From contig NC_014219.1 in assembly GCF_000093085.1 (NCBI RefSeq), forward strand, positions 2,472,384 to 2,536,383: DNA of 64,000 nucleotides. Reading direction: 5' to 3'. The position numbers were made by a program, and so were the translations under genes. The stretch comes from [Bacillus] selenitireducens MLS10. Lineage in GTDB: Bacteria > Bacillota > Bacilli > Bacillales > Salisediminibacteriaceae. How positions within the stretch are numbered: the stretch's first letter is position 1; each line of letters starts with the position of its first letter. The notes beneath the pieces were generated by a model, which worked only from the letters and a program-made list of their open reading frames with translations, searched no databases and was not told where the DNA came from. Positions 54,940 to 64,000 of this stretch are shown one piece after another.

Positions 54940-55911
54940 TTACCCGGCTTCAGCAGCAGTCAGCTTTTGTCTTGCAAGCCACGCCCCGCCTATGACTCCT
55001 GCATCGTTGCCTAGAGTGGCAATCACCATATCGGTTTCGTCCGCAATTTTAGGAATAGCAAAACGGTTAAAAGACGGACGAATCGCATCAATCAGCTGTT
55101 TGCCCGCTTTGGATACTCCGCCGCCAATCACAACAACCTGAGGATTGAAGGAATTACAAAGATTTGCCAGTGCAAATCCCAGGTGTTCCATCGATTCTTG
55201 AACCACTTTTCTTGCAGCCTGATCGCCTTTCCCCGCTTCTGCAAAAACGTCTTTTGCCTCCAGCTTATCCTTCGAAGCAATAACCGCATGCAATGATGAA
55301 TCAGGATACTCCGAAGCCGCTTCTGTACCCAGTCTGGCAATACCTGTTGCAGATGATACCGTTTCGAGGCAGCCTTTCTTCCCGCAGTTACAAGGCGCCC
55401 CGTCATCTTTCACAGATGTGATATGACCGATCTCCCCGGCTAAACCTGCATGACCGTGAATGATTTCTCCACCTGCCAGTATTCCGCCTCCAACGCCTGT
55501 TCCAAGTGTTACTGCAAGTAAATTGTTGGCGTTATCGCCGGCCCCCAGCCACTTTTCTCCCGCTGCAGCAAGATTGGCATCATTATCAACAAAAACCGGT
55601 ATCTCCAACGCATCCCTGAGGATATCTGCGACTTTATAGTCTTTCCAACCTAAGTTTACGGCTTCAACGATGACACCGTGATCCACATCGATATAACCCG
55701 GAGCGCCAACACCTGCCCCCTTTAATGTGAGACCGTCAAGCGTGTTCTTACGCTCATTGACAGAAGCAGCGATATCTCTAAGGATATGTTTCCCTTTTTC
55801 GGTTTTATCAGTCGGTATTTCCCATTTATCCAAAATAGATCCATCTTCTTGAATAAAAGCTATCTTTACGGTTGTACCACCAATATCAATTCCTGCAAAT
55901 ACATGATCCAC
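54940..55911 (-). CDS. glcK: ROK-family glucokinase
   Basis: Phosphorylates glucose to glucose-6-phosphate. 323 residues. N-terminal phosphate loop GIDIGGTTVKIAF, catalytic DNDANLAAAGE, ROK zinc motif with H...CNCGKKGCLE, and a glycine-rich ATP site. GTG start at 55911. Located between yqgQ and fetA, as with B. subtilis yqgQ-glcK. Confidence 0.93.
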   Translation of the reverse strand: MDHVFAGIDIGGTTVKIAFIQEDGSILDKWEIPTDKTEKGKHILRDIAASVNERKNTLDGLTLKGAGVGAPGYIDVDHGVIVEAVNLGWKDYKVADILRDALEIPVFVDNDANLAAAGEKWLGAGDNANNLLAVTLGTGVGGGILAGGEIIHGHAGLAGEIGHITSVKDDGAPCNCGKKGCLETVSSATGIARLGTEAASEYPDSSLHAVIASKDKLEAKDVFAEAGKGDQAARKVVQESMEHLGFALANLCNSFNPQVVVIGGGVSKAGKQLIDAIRPSFNRFAIPKIADETDMVIATLGNDAGVIGGAWLARQKLTAAEAG

Positions 55912-55918
55912 TGTGTCA

Positions 55919-56116
55919 TCATCCTTTATGTTTTAGTGTATGTCTTTCTTTTGCAAGGGCAACCATCGCATCCCTGAAAAAAGTCTGATCAACCAGACCC
56001 AGTCTTCGAAGCTCCTTCACCTCTTCTTCAATAAGGTCCAGATCTCCTTGTTTGTCTCCCGTATAGATAAAGACATGATACGGTTTCAATGCCTGTAACA
56101 ATTCGAAATAAGTCAT
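55919..56116 (-). CDS. yqgQ: YqgQ (DUF910) small protein
   Basis: 65 residues, three-helix protein of the YqgQ family (MTYFELLQALKPY; VKELRRLGLVDQTFFRDAMVAL). Start 56116 with GGGGGAG upstream. Usually lies before glcK, as here. May bind nucleic acid; function not established. Confidence 0.88.
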   Translation of the reverse strand: MTYFELLQALKPYHVFIYTGDKQGDLDLIEEEVKELRRLGLVDQTFFRDAMVALAKERHTLKHKG

Positions 56117-56264
56117 CAGGTACTCCCCCTGCAAAATCATCTTCATCCTTATCCAGTATAGCAATTTTCTTCTCCTTTACAAAGTGAAAATACGAACAAA
56201 TTAGTTGAAGTAAATAAAGAACCTGTTATAATAATTGCAAAGATGAACAGATAGGAGTTTTTTC

Positions 56265-56657
56265 ATGAAAGATCGTATGGAACAGATCCTTGCAGAAGGC
56301 ATCTATGGTAAGTCTGAATTAAAACCGGAAGAAAAGGCACTTTTTCTAAGTAATTTTGCAGAGCGCGTGATTATTTCACTGACAAAATCTCAGGTACGGA
56401 AACGAGGTACTTACCAGGAACTCGAGCAATTCATGAGTAAGTATCCATCTTCGCGACTGTATATTAACGGTACGATGAACTATTCATTTTATGGCGATTA
56501 TATCCAGCTCGCAAATAAGAAACGCATTCCGTTTACCATAGTCAATGATTCAAAAACATCCCCATTGGGAATTGTTCTGGCATCAGGCCAGGCAACCCCC
56601 GATGATCCGGTTTTTGTTCAGGATGAACTCTATCAGGATGATCTGAAGAACCGTTGA
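56265..56657 (+). CDS. yueI: YueI family protein (DUF1694)
   Basis: 130 residues: FLSNFAERVIISLTKSQV, LYINGTMNYSFYGDYIQLANKKRIPFTIV and the SPLGIVLA segment fit DUF1694/YueI. RBS TAGGAG. Function unknown. Terminated by a strong hairpin. Confidence 0.82.
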   Translation: MKDRMEQILAEGIYGKSELKPEEKALFLSNFAERVIISLTKSQVRKRGTYQELEQFMSKYPSSRLYINGTMNYSFYGDYIQLANKKRIPFTIVNDSKTSPLGIVLASGQATPDDPVFVQDELYQDDLKNR

Positions 56658-56676
56658 TCATTCAAATTCAAAAACC

Positions 56677-56706
56677 TCCAAATCCTTGCGATTCGGAGGT
56701 TTTTTA
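56677..56706. terminator. Bidirectional terminator yueI / gluP
   Basis: Stem CCTCC/GGAGG with inner AATC-GATT pairing, T runs on both sides. Confidence 0.85.
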
Positions 56707-56727
56707 CTGCCTTTAATCAAAACAGCT

Positions 56728-58308
56728 TCATCGTTGTTCGAGTTCATTCACCAGTGACTGATAATCCTCGTTCTCCGGTACCAACGAAAGTGCCTGCTGT
56801 GCTGAATCAAGGGCTCTGTCCATTTCATCTTTCTCCATATAAACAAGAGCTAAATTATAATGTGCCTCGTGAAAGTCCGGCCTCAGGCGAATCGTCTCCT
56901 GCAACGATTCCTCTGCATCTGCGAGATTATCCTGCTGCAACTGAACATAAGAGAGAAAGAAATAGCTGTTCACATAGTCACTTTCCTGAATGTCTGATTC
57001 TGAATTTGAAAGAATCGACAGTAAATAAGGTTCAGCCTTGCTGTATTCTTCAAGTTCAATCCATTCACCGGCAATTTGAAAATTAATCGAGGCAAGCATA
57101 TCATCATCGAGATCCTGGTTATATCCGGCTAATAGAAGACCGGCCATCAGAATGACAGCGGTTAAAAATGCACCGATCATGGACTTGTCTTTCTTATGGG
57201 CAGGCAGCCCGACAATTGATGAAGCAATAAAGCCACCAATCAGTCCCCCGATATGTGCACCATTGTCAACCATCGGAACGACGAAACCAAATACCAGGTT
57301 AATCCCCAAAATGACAAGGATATTCATCCCCATCGTTCTGAAAAATAACTTTTTATGGCGGACTCCGAAATAAAGCAAAGCACCGAACAATCCAAAAATC
57401 GCCCCACTCGCTCCCGCAGAAATATTGTCATTAAAAACAAAACTCGCCACGGAACCGAATAAACCTGCCAAGAAATAAATCCCAAAAAACCTTCCTGTTC
57501 CAAAGATCCGCTCAACTGCCGCGCCTAAAAAAAATAAAGCCAGTGAGTTCATAAACAGGTGAAGTGGGCCAATATGAATAAACATGGCTGAAACAAACCG
57601 CCACCACTCTCCGTCAAGAATTGCAGGGTCGTACTTCGCCCCAAATTCCACAAGAGTGAGTGTACTCGTTGTAGATCCGACTGTCTCCATCCAGACAAAG
57701 ATCGCTGCAATTATTCCGATTAACAGGATGGTCAGGCGGGGCTTCCCCTGCTGGAAAAGTGACATGTCCTGTTTTGTCCGTTCATTCGTAAGTCTTTGAA
57801 TGTCACGCTGCAGTTTTTGAATACGCGCTGCCTCAAGCCCCTCTTCTTCAAGTGCTTCTGACGGTGTAAATACCGGCGTATCCTTCAATTTCCATTCAGT
57901 TGCGAGCGGGAACATCCGATCCTGCAACTGATCCATTGTAATCAACAGTGTCCGGAACTGATTTTTACCCCCGGCGGTTAGTGGCAACACCGAAGAAAGA
58001 TAATGTTCATAATCATCCACCGGCGTCACTTGGGAGAGGATCACATTGATGACATTGCCTGAACGGATATTGAAGTGCCGTTTCACCTCTTTGCTGTTTC
58101 GATTTGCAATGTCTATGTCTGCTTTGAGCTGGTTGCTCCAATCAAAATTCTTTCTCGTCAGTCGGATGATCACAGGTTGCTTATGACGATCGTCTTCGAT
58201 CCATGCTGTATCATCATCTTCTTTTATATACAAAATTTTCATTCCTTCATGGTCAATCAAATGATGAAGGAATTCCCAATATTTAACCCGTTCTGTCATC
58301 TCATTCAC
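56728..58308 (-). CDS. gluP: Rhomboid intramembrane serine protease GluP (YqgP)
   Basis: 526 residues. Cytoplasmic N-terminal domain (1-180), seven-helix rhomboid domain (about 190-400) with catalytic GASGAIFG (Ser) and DNGAHIGGLIGG (His), H-x-GPLHLFMNS in TM2, and C-terminal TPR repeats (about 430-526). B. subtilis YqgP cleaves the Mg2+ transporter MgtE with FtsH. GTG at 58308 chosen since GGAG lies 8 bases upstream; an ATG at 58299 is a possible alternative. Confidence 0.93.
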   Translation of the reverse strand: MNEMTERVKYWEFLHHLIDHEGMKILYIKEDDDTAWIEDDRHKQPVIIRLTRKNFDWSNQLKADIDIANRNSKEVKRHFNIRSGNVINVILSQVTPVDDYEHYLSSVLPLTAGGKNQFRTLLITMDQLQDRMFPLATEWKLKDTPVFTPSEALEEEGLEAARIQKLQRDIQRLTNERTKQDMSLFQQGKPRLTILLIGIIAAIFVWMETVGSTTSTLTLVEFGAKYDPAILDGEWWRFVSAMFIHIGPLHLFMNSLALFFLGAAVERIFGTGRFFGIYFLAGLFGSVASFVFNDNISAGASGAIFGLFGALLYFGVRHKKLFFRTMGMNILVILGINLVFGFVVPMVDNGAHIGGLIGGFIASSIVGLPAHKKDKSMIGAFLTAVILMAGLLLAGYNQDLDDDMLASINFQIAGEWIELEEYSKAEPYLLSILSNSESDIQESDYVNSYFFLSYVQLQQDNLADAEESLQETIRLRPDFHEAHYNLALVYMEKDEMDRALDSAQQALSLVPENEDYQSLVNELEQR

Positions 58309-58470
58309 TTTGGTCACTCCAGTCCACACAGACTCTTCTGTGTATCCAGTATATCAAACATCATCTGAAAATTCTTTGATCCAATCCTCCGTGCTTCATG
58401 ACCGTGCTTTACGGACCAGAAACGTTATACCGTAAGCGGATGACACAATGATAATTAATCCATACTGCTG

Positions 58471-58499
58471 AAAAAAAGACCGCCGATGTAACGGCAGTC
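58471..58499 (-). terminator. Terminator of ldh
   Basis: Stem GACTGCCG/CGGCGGTC and seven T on the minus strand, about 15 bases after the ldh stop. Confidence 0.85.
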
Positions 58500-58513
58500 T
58501 CGAATGATCGTTG

Positions 58514-59470
<957 letters not shown>

Positions 59471-59499
59471 TTATCAACCTTTCTTATAACAAAATTGAG

Positions 59500-59577
59500 A
59501 TAATTACAACATACCCTTATTTTACACGTCTACAAACATGGATCAAGTATTATTAGTAGAACACTTCACAATTTCTC
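59500..59577 (-). promoter_or_regulatory. ldh promoter with a possible Rex half-site
   Basis: On the minus strand: TTGATC, 16 bases, TAAAAT, about 55-80 bases upstream of the start. Just before it is TTGTGAAGTGTTC, a perfect left half of the redox-repressor Rex box (TTGTGAA-N-TTCACAA) with a decayed right half. Confidence 0.5.
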
Positions 59578-59580
59578 GAT

Positions 59581-60600
59581 TTAATTTCCAATATACTTTG
59601 TAAATAGTGTTTTAGCACGCGCAAGATCTTCTGTACCTTGAACCAGAGTTCGGCCATCCGGAAAGAGGACCAGAGTCTCCCCCTCTTGTAACACGGCTTT
59701 CACGAGAAATGGTGTTTTTTTGACGGAAGAGGACACTGGCTCAAGCTGATTCGCCCATTTGGCCAGGTCATAGCGGGTGCTGTGCTGAATCTGAACGGTC
59801 TCGCGGCCACAAAGCGTGGTTACGCTGTCTTTCTCGGATGCCTTCAGTGACGGGTACTCTTGCGTGCCACACGTAGGACACTGTTCAACAGGAGAGCCAA
59901 AACCCATCGAGAATCTGTCATTTCGCCAAACATCGACCGTGAACAGGCTTTTTTCAATCTGATCGCGGTTGCCTGTTAAGTATTGAACGGCCATCAGCGC
60001 TTCCTGACTTGCAACGATGTCCACTGCCATTGATAAGACACCGATCGTATCGCAAGTCTGTCCACTCGAATCAAATGTCGGAAACAAACATCGAAGACAA
60101 GGCGTCTCTCCTGGGATAAACATGGCTCCCATTCCTCTGCTGCTTACGACACCACCATATATAAACGGTACTCCGTATTGAAATGCGATGTCATTCATTA
60201 AATATCTGGTCGAGAAATTATCCGTTCCATCTATAACAAGATCCGTACCTTCCATAAATTCACCGATATTTCCTGCAGTTACATCTGTCACATGACCTTC
60301 AATGTGAATATCCGAGTTGATTTTTTTGAGTCTTTTTTCAGCTGCCACCGCTTTTGGAAGCATGTCTTTCACATCTTCTTCATCAAACAGCGTCTGGCGC
60401 TGTAAATTGCTCATCTCTACATAGTCACGATCACAAAACACCAGGTGACCAACACCCGATCGGGTCAAATGGTTGGCTACAACTGTTCCCAGTGCACCCA
60501 TTCCTACGATTAAGACTTTAGCTTTGGACAGTTTTTCCTGTCCGCTTTCTCCAATTGGTTGAAACAGCATCTGCCTGGAGTATCTTTCCCATTTTGACAT
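59581..60600 (-). CDS. thiF: ThiF/MoeB-type adenylyltransferase
   Basis: E1-like enzyme that adenylates the C-terminus of a sulfur carrier (ThiS or MoaD). 339 residues: ATP motif GMGALGTVVANHLTRSGVG, RQTLFDEEDV, DGTDNF, and zinc cysteines CLRC...CPTC. No thiS or moaD lies next to it, so the partner is open. Confidence 0.87.
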   Translation of the reverse strand: MSKWERYSRQMLFQPIGESGQEKLSKAKVLIVGMGALGTVVANHLTRSGVGHLVFCDRDYVEMSNLQRQTLFDEEDVKDMLPKAVAAEKRLKKINSDIHIEGHVTDVTAGNIGEFMEGTDLVIDGTDNFSTRYLMNDIAFQYGVPFIYGGVVSSRGMGAMFIPGETPCLRCLFPTFDSSGQTCDTIGVLSMAVDIVASQEALMAVQYLTGNRDQIEKSLFTVDVWRNDRFSMGFGSPVEQCPTCGTQEYPSLKASEKDSVTTLCGRETVQIQHSTRYDLAKWANQLEPVSSSVKKTPFLVKAVLQEGETLVLFPDGRTLVQGTEDLARAKTLFTKYIGN

Positions 60601-60666
60601 AGTTGTCAGCCTCTCTTCGCTTGTTAGTTATTCGTGTATTGGAAGTTCGCGTCCCTGTTGCATGAT

Positions 60667-61212
60667 TTACGGATGTATCAGCATTTGAACAGCAACATCA
60701 TGGCTTTCATGCGGAACTGTTTGACGCAACTGCTCACGCAGAACAAGACTCACCGTCGGTATCCTCGGATAACGGCTTAAAAATCGGTCGTAATAACCGG
60801 CTCCGTGTCCAATTCTGTAACCGTCCTTCGCAAAAACAATTCCCGGCACCAAAATCAGATCAATCCTCTCTGGCGAAACAAGAGCAGAGGCATTCGGATC
60901 CGGTTCAAGAACACCGAAAGAAGATCGTATCAGCTTCTCATCGTCTTCATACAGATAGAAAGCCATCGAGCGATCCTTGACGTCGCAGACTGGCAGGCAG
61001 ATCTCTTTTCCTTCACGCAGAGCCTGATCGATTACCGGTCCAGTATCCACTTCATGCATCATACTGCGGGTAACAGCAATTCGCTGCGCTTCATTCCATA
61101 AAACGGATGCAGATAATTTTTGGTAGAGTTTTTGTTCCTGTACTGATTTCTCCTGACTCGACATCGCCTTCAATTCGGTCATGACCTTTTCGCGCAACGC
61201 CTTTTTCGACAT
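60667..61212 (-). CDS. yqgN: 5-formyltetrahydrofolate cyclo-ligase (YqgN)
   Basis: Converts 5-formyl-THF to 5,10-methenyl-THF with ATP. ILVPGIVFAKDGYRIGHGAGYYDRFL is the signature. 181 residues, normal. RBS AGGGTG. Fits the folate link with folD and gcv. Confidence 0.92.
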   Translation of the reverse strand: MSKKALREKVMTELKAMSSQEKSVQEQKLYQKLSASVLWNEAQRIAVTRSMMHEVDTGPVIDQALREGKEICLPVCDVKDRSMAFYLYEDDEKLIRSSFGVLEPDPNASALVSPERIDLILVPGIVFAKDGYRIGHGAGYYDRFLSRYPRIPTVSLVLREQLRQTVPHESHDVAVQMLIHP

Positions 61213-61397
61213 GCTATCACCCTCTTCAGAAAGGTTTACGCTTTTCTCATCATAACATGACCCAATAAGATATTGGAAATGGATGATGACAGAACGTCAT
61301 TTCTGCTAAACTGAAGTAGATGACTGCCGGAATAGCCACTTTTCCATTCAGGCATTCAACAATTTGTATACGAACCTATAACTCAGGAGGTCCAAAC

Positions 61398-62372
61398 ATG
61401 GTTGAATCATTTGATGAGCTCACAAAACCCAACATGTCCTTTAAAGGATTCACGTTCGTTAGGCAGGCATCCCTTGCTCAGACGAAGAAAGGCGACCCTT
61501 TTTATCATTTAACTCTGGCCAAAAAAAGCACACACATTCCTGCTAAAGTCTGGAGTGATCAGTTAAACGGCAGAGAAGATGAAGCACAGCAGACCTTGAA
61601 AGAAGGAAACCTCATCTACATTGAAGGCGACACCTCGACATATAATGACAGTTTACAGATGACGGTACGTTTCTTCCGAACCGCAAAGGAAGATGAAGTT
61701 AATTTGGAAGATTTTCTTGAAACCCCTCCGGAACCGATTCAAGAGCTTACCGTTGAATTCGAACGTTACCTCGAAGAAATCAAGGATCCTTTGATCCAAA
61801 CGATTTCAACTGCTATCTACAAAAAGTACAAAAGCCACTTTGTTAAGTATCCTGCAGCTGTCAGCAACCATCACAGCTTTACCGGAGGTCTTCTCTATCA
61901 TTCCGTCTGTATGATTCGGCTGGGCAAAGATATTTGTAAACACTATCCTTCTGTCAATCAGGATTTTATTATTGCAGGCATTGCATTGCATGACGCTGCG
62001 AAGGTCATGGAATATACGAATTTCAGCGCCCCCTCATACAGTCTGCCCGGTGAATTTATCGGACATATTTCCATGTCTTCAATGCTCGTAGACAGAGAAG
62101 TCCAGATTATCACGAAAGAACGCGGTCAACCTCTCTCAAGCTATGAACATGAAGCTGTCTATCAGCTGCAGCACTGTATCCTCAGTCACCACGGTAAACA
62201 GGAATGGGGCTCCCCTGTTGAACCGAAAACGCTTGAGGCACATCTGATTCACTTGATTGATATGATCGATTCGAGGGTAAATATGATCGACAGAGGCCTC
62301 GATCAGGCACCGGAAGGCGAATTCACCAAAGTCTTTCCACTCGGAAAACTGTTCAAACCTCACTCAAAATAA
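61398..62372 (+). CDS. yhaM: 3'-5' exoribonuclease YhaM
   Basis: 324 residues from the ATG at 61398 (GGAGG upstream). N-terminal OB-fold (about 15-105) and an HD domain with HHSFTGGLLYHSVCM, IALHDAAKVMEY and ILSHHGKQEWG, which bind metal. Trims single-stranded RNA 3' ends. Located apart from its usual yhaL/K neighbours. Confidence 0.93.
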   Translation: MVESFDELTKPNMSFKGFTFVRQASLAQTKKGDPFYHLTLAKKSTHIPAKVWSDQLNGREDEAQQTLKEGNLIYIEGDTSTYNDSLQMTVRFFRTAKEDEVNLEDFLETPPEPIQELTVEFERYLEEIKDPLIQTISTAIYKKYKSHFVKYPAAVSNHHSFTGGLLYHSVCMIRLGKDICKHYPSVNQDFIIAGIALHDAAKVMEYTNFSAPSYSLPGEFIGHISMSSMLVDREVQIITKERGQPLSSYEHEAVYQLQHCILSHHGKQEWGSPVEPKTLEAHLIHLIDMIDSRVNMIDRGLDQAPEGEFTKVFPLGKLFKPHSK

Positions 62373-62400
62373 GCCATCCACTTCTTTGTTTCAACACAGA

Positions 62401-62443
62401 AAAAAGCCCGAAATCCCTTGTAAATCAGGGGTTCCGGGCTTTT
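62401..62443. terminator. Bidirectional terminator yhaM / rpmG
   Basis: Long stem AAAAGCCCG...CGGGCTTTT with inner CCCTTG/CAGGGG pairing. Confidence 0.85.
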
Positions 62444-62453
62444 CTTCATTCAC

Positions 62454-62603
62454 TTACTTTGTTTCACGGTGCAACGTGTGACGACCTAAACGCGGGCTGT
62501 ATTTTTTAAATTCGATACGGTCCGGGTTGTTTCTTTTATTCTTTGTTGTAATGTAATTACGGTCGCCAGTTTCTGTGCAGGCTAGAGTTACTTGTACACG
62601 CAT
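62454..62603 (-). CDS. rpmG: 50S ribosomal protein L33 (cysteine-poor form)
   Basis: 49 residues: [20 protein letters not shown]...[23 protein letters not shown]. Of the four zinc cysteines of C+ L33 only one (C9) remains, the others being Thr and Ser (CTET, YSPR), so it should not bind zinc. RBS GGAGGG. Position (yqgN region) matches rpmGA. Confidence 0.94.
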   Translation of the reverse strand: MRVQVTLACTETGDRNYITTKNKRNNPDRIEFKKYSPRLGRHTLHRETK

Positions 62604-62790
62604 GTGATTTCCCTCCAAACTTACTACTTAATCATACTTTAAAAATAATAGCAAATTTACTGGTCACAATCAAGCATTTGTCTGTAAAAAATAAATACTT
62701 GACACCTTATTTTCATACACAGCTGTACAGAATGGTTTTTTCTGTTACTATAAAGTTTGAAACTTTATGAAGACTAAGGAGGGATTAACC

Positions 62791-63108
62791 GTGGAAATGA
62801 CCATTATTATTCTTTTGGCTGCATCCATGATCTTATATGTATTATCTTTCTTTCAAAAAAGCGCCGTACATAAAGTGGAACAGCAACTTGAACACCATTC
62901 CATCCAGATGATGCAGGAAATCTATCAGTTGAAAAAGAAGATCAAATCCATAGAAGAAGAACACACGATTCCTGCATTAGACGCTCAGAAACCCGCTTTA
63001 TCAAGGGATGATGTGCTGTCAATGTATGAGGAAGGCTATTCTGTGGAGGATATCGCAGATATGACCGGTAAAATGACAGAAGATATTGAAGAACTTCTGT
63101 CTCACTGA
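62791..63108 (+). CDS. Hypothetical membrane protein with coiled coil
   Basis: 105 residues from a GTG at 62791 (GGAGGG 8 bases before). N-terminal membrane helix (IIILLAASMILYVLSFF), coiled coil (about 30-60; QQLEHHSIQMMQEIYQLKKKIKSIEEE) and a C-terminal helix-turn-helix-like segment SRDDVLSMYEEGYSVEDIADMTG. Not recognised. Followed 19 bases later by the MltG-like gene. Confidence 0.72.
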   Translation: MEMTIIILLAASMILYVLSFFQKSAVHKVEQQLEHHSIQMMQEIYQLKKKIKSIEEEHTIPALDAQKPALSRDDVLSMYEEGYSVEDIADMTGKMTEDIEELLSH

Positions 63109-63127
63109 CAAACGAGGAGGATTATAC

Positions 63128-63619
63128 ATGAAAGAACAAATGCGCGGGGCCGCATCTGCATTATTTTTTTCGGGCATTGTGCTTGCCTATTTATATTTTT
63201 TCCATCCTGCCATACTGGGCACAGACTATACAGAGGCCGAAGAAAACGTCGCAGATAACGGCATCCTCCTCGAGCTTGAAGAAACCATAACTGAGCTCGA
63301 AACGCTTAACCAATCGCTTGAAAACGACCGGCAAGTGCTTGAAGAAGAGATCAGGAGACTTGAAGACAACCGGGAAACAACGAATCAAACAGAAGAGTAT
63401 AATCCCCCTCTTATTCATGCCATGCTGGAAATCTCTCCCGGCGAAACATCATCTGTCATTTCTGAACGCCTGTTTGATTTGCAGATCATAGACAGCCGAA
63501 ATGCTTTTGAAGCTGAATTAAATGAACACAATCGTGCAGACCGGATTCAGACCGGCTCGTTCTTCCTGACGAGTGATATGGATAATGAAGATATTATTGA
63601 AACGATCACCAATCCTTAA
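63128..63619 (+). CDS. Membrane protein with coiled coil and MltG/YceG-like N-domain
   Basis: 163 residues from the ATG at 63128 (GAGGAGG upstream). One membrane helix (SALFFSGIVLAYLYFF), a coiled coil (LELEETITELETLNQSLENDRQVLEEEIRRLE) and a C-terminal domain ISPGETSSVISERLFDLQIIDSRNAFEAEL...TGSFFLTSDMDNEDIIETI, which resembles the LysM-like N-domain of endolytic transglycosylase MltG but lacks the catalytic domain. May guide peptidoglycan enzymes; that is inference. Confidence 0.7.
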   Translation: MKEQMRGAASALFFSGIVLAYLYFFHPAILGTDYTEAEENVADNGILLELEETITELETLNQSLENDRQVLEEEIRRLEDNRETTNQTEEYNPPLIHAMLEISPGETSSVISERLFDLQIIDSRNAFEAELNEHNRADRIQTGSFFLTSDMDNEDIIETITNP

Positions 63620-63629
63620 TTTTTCACAA

Positions 63630-63665
63630 TAAAGTGCCCCATTCTGTAAACAGAGCGGGGCACTT
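63630..63665. terminator. Bidirectional terminator
   Basis: Stem AAGTGCCCC/GGGGCACTT with an inner CTGT/ACAG pair. Confidence 0.85.
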
Positions 63666-63690
63666 ATTATTCCAAAAATATGATACGTCA

Positions 63691-64000
63691 TCAGGATTCA
63701 TCATCAGAAGATTCATCCTCGTCACCGGATGATTCAGGTTCGCGTGGGCCATTACGGCCTTCCTGTAAATCGAAATAGGCATCGAGTGCAGCTTCGGCAA
63801 TCGTGTTGGCAATACCTGCATTTCCTTCTGCTGTAGAAACAAAAGGGACAACAACTGAAATCACAACCTCGGGCTCATCAAACGGAGCAAAAGCCACAAA
63901 CGTCTGATTGTTCACACTCTGCCCATCATAAAAGCTCTGGGCCGTCCCTGTTTTCCCGCCTACCGTATAGTCACGATTTTGAAAATAGGCACGTGCAGTT
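63691..64000 (-). CDS. pbpA: Class B penicillin-binding protein, 3' end only
   Basis: The gene enters from the right edge and ends at 63691; the last about 102 codons are visible. The transpeptidase KTG box is present (VGGKTGTAQSFYDG), then NNQTFVAFAPFDEPEVVISVVVPF. The tail is Glu/Asp/Ser-rich (ESSGDEDESSDDES). By position next to yqg genes this is the pbpA (PBP2a)-type enzyme that makes wall peptide cross-links in elongation. Confidence 0.82.
   Translation of the reverse strand, partial: TARAYFQNRDYTVGGKTGTAQSFYDGQSVNNQTFVAFAPFDEPEVVISVVVPFVSTAEGNAGIANTIAEAALDAYFDLQEGRNGPREPESSGDEDESSDDES

Overview
The window comes from a Gram-positive, low-to-mid GC member of the Bacillaceae. Most of it follows the Bacillus subtilis yqi-yqh-yqg gene order (bkd operon, spo0A, recN, ahrC, tlyA, dxs, ispA, xse, folD, nusB, accBC, efp, mntR, gcv, comG, yqg genes), almost all on the minus strand. 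An OLE RNA/OapA pair, a B12-dependent ribonucleotide reductase and many acidic protein tails point to a halo-alkaliphilic or anaerobic relative (Alkalihalobacillus/Salisediminibacterium type). That placement is an inference.

Layout. 1-582: 5' part of a zinc-binding lipoprotein gene (znuA-like) with two Zur-type boxes. 709-10844: branched-chain keto-acid (bkd) operon, with a sigma-54 promoter and its activator bkdR. 10991-22988: spo0A, recN, ahrC and a long operon nusB-folD-xseA-xseB-ispA-OLE RNA-oapA-dxs-tlyA. 23008-24882: accBC. 25043-26849: a probably dead group IIC intron inserted just after a terminator. 26894-36524: efp, papA, small membrane genes, mntR, a LiaF/DUF4097-like gene, nrdJ, yqhL. 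36679-40895: glycine cleavage genes under a tandem glycine riboswitch. 40995-45130: comG pseudopilus operon. 45285-51730: stress and regulatory genes, a candidate C-rich sRNA, yqgX, then a nest of mobile elements (HEARO/IscB-type omega RNA, a TnpB element, an orphan element end). 51788-64000: DUF1385-MTH1187 fusion, fetAB, glcK, gluP, ldh, thiF, folate cycloligase, yhaM, rpmG, an MltG-like gene and the 3' end of a class B penicillin-binding protein.

Three things stand out. First, OLE RNA with its membrane partner OapA sits inside the isoprenoid operon. This is a described but very unusual large RNA. Second, the sporulation genes expected here (spoIVB between recN and spo0A, spoIIIA between efp and accB) are missing while spo0A looks intact, suggesting a non-sporulating lineage that kept the response regulator. 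Third, 49.2-51.4 kb holds two different RNA-guided nuclease-type (OMEGA) elements side by side. The IscB-type guide RNA there has no nuclease gene next to it, and its region runs up against a TnpB unit with an intact-looking RuvC core. A perfect TTGACA-17-TATAAT promoter followed by a strong terminator at 48.3-48.45 kb marks a probable undescribed C-rich small RNA.
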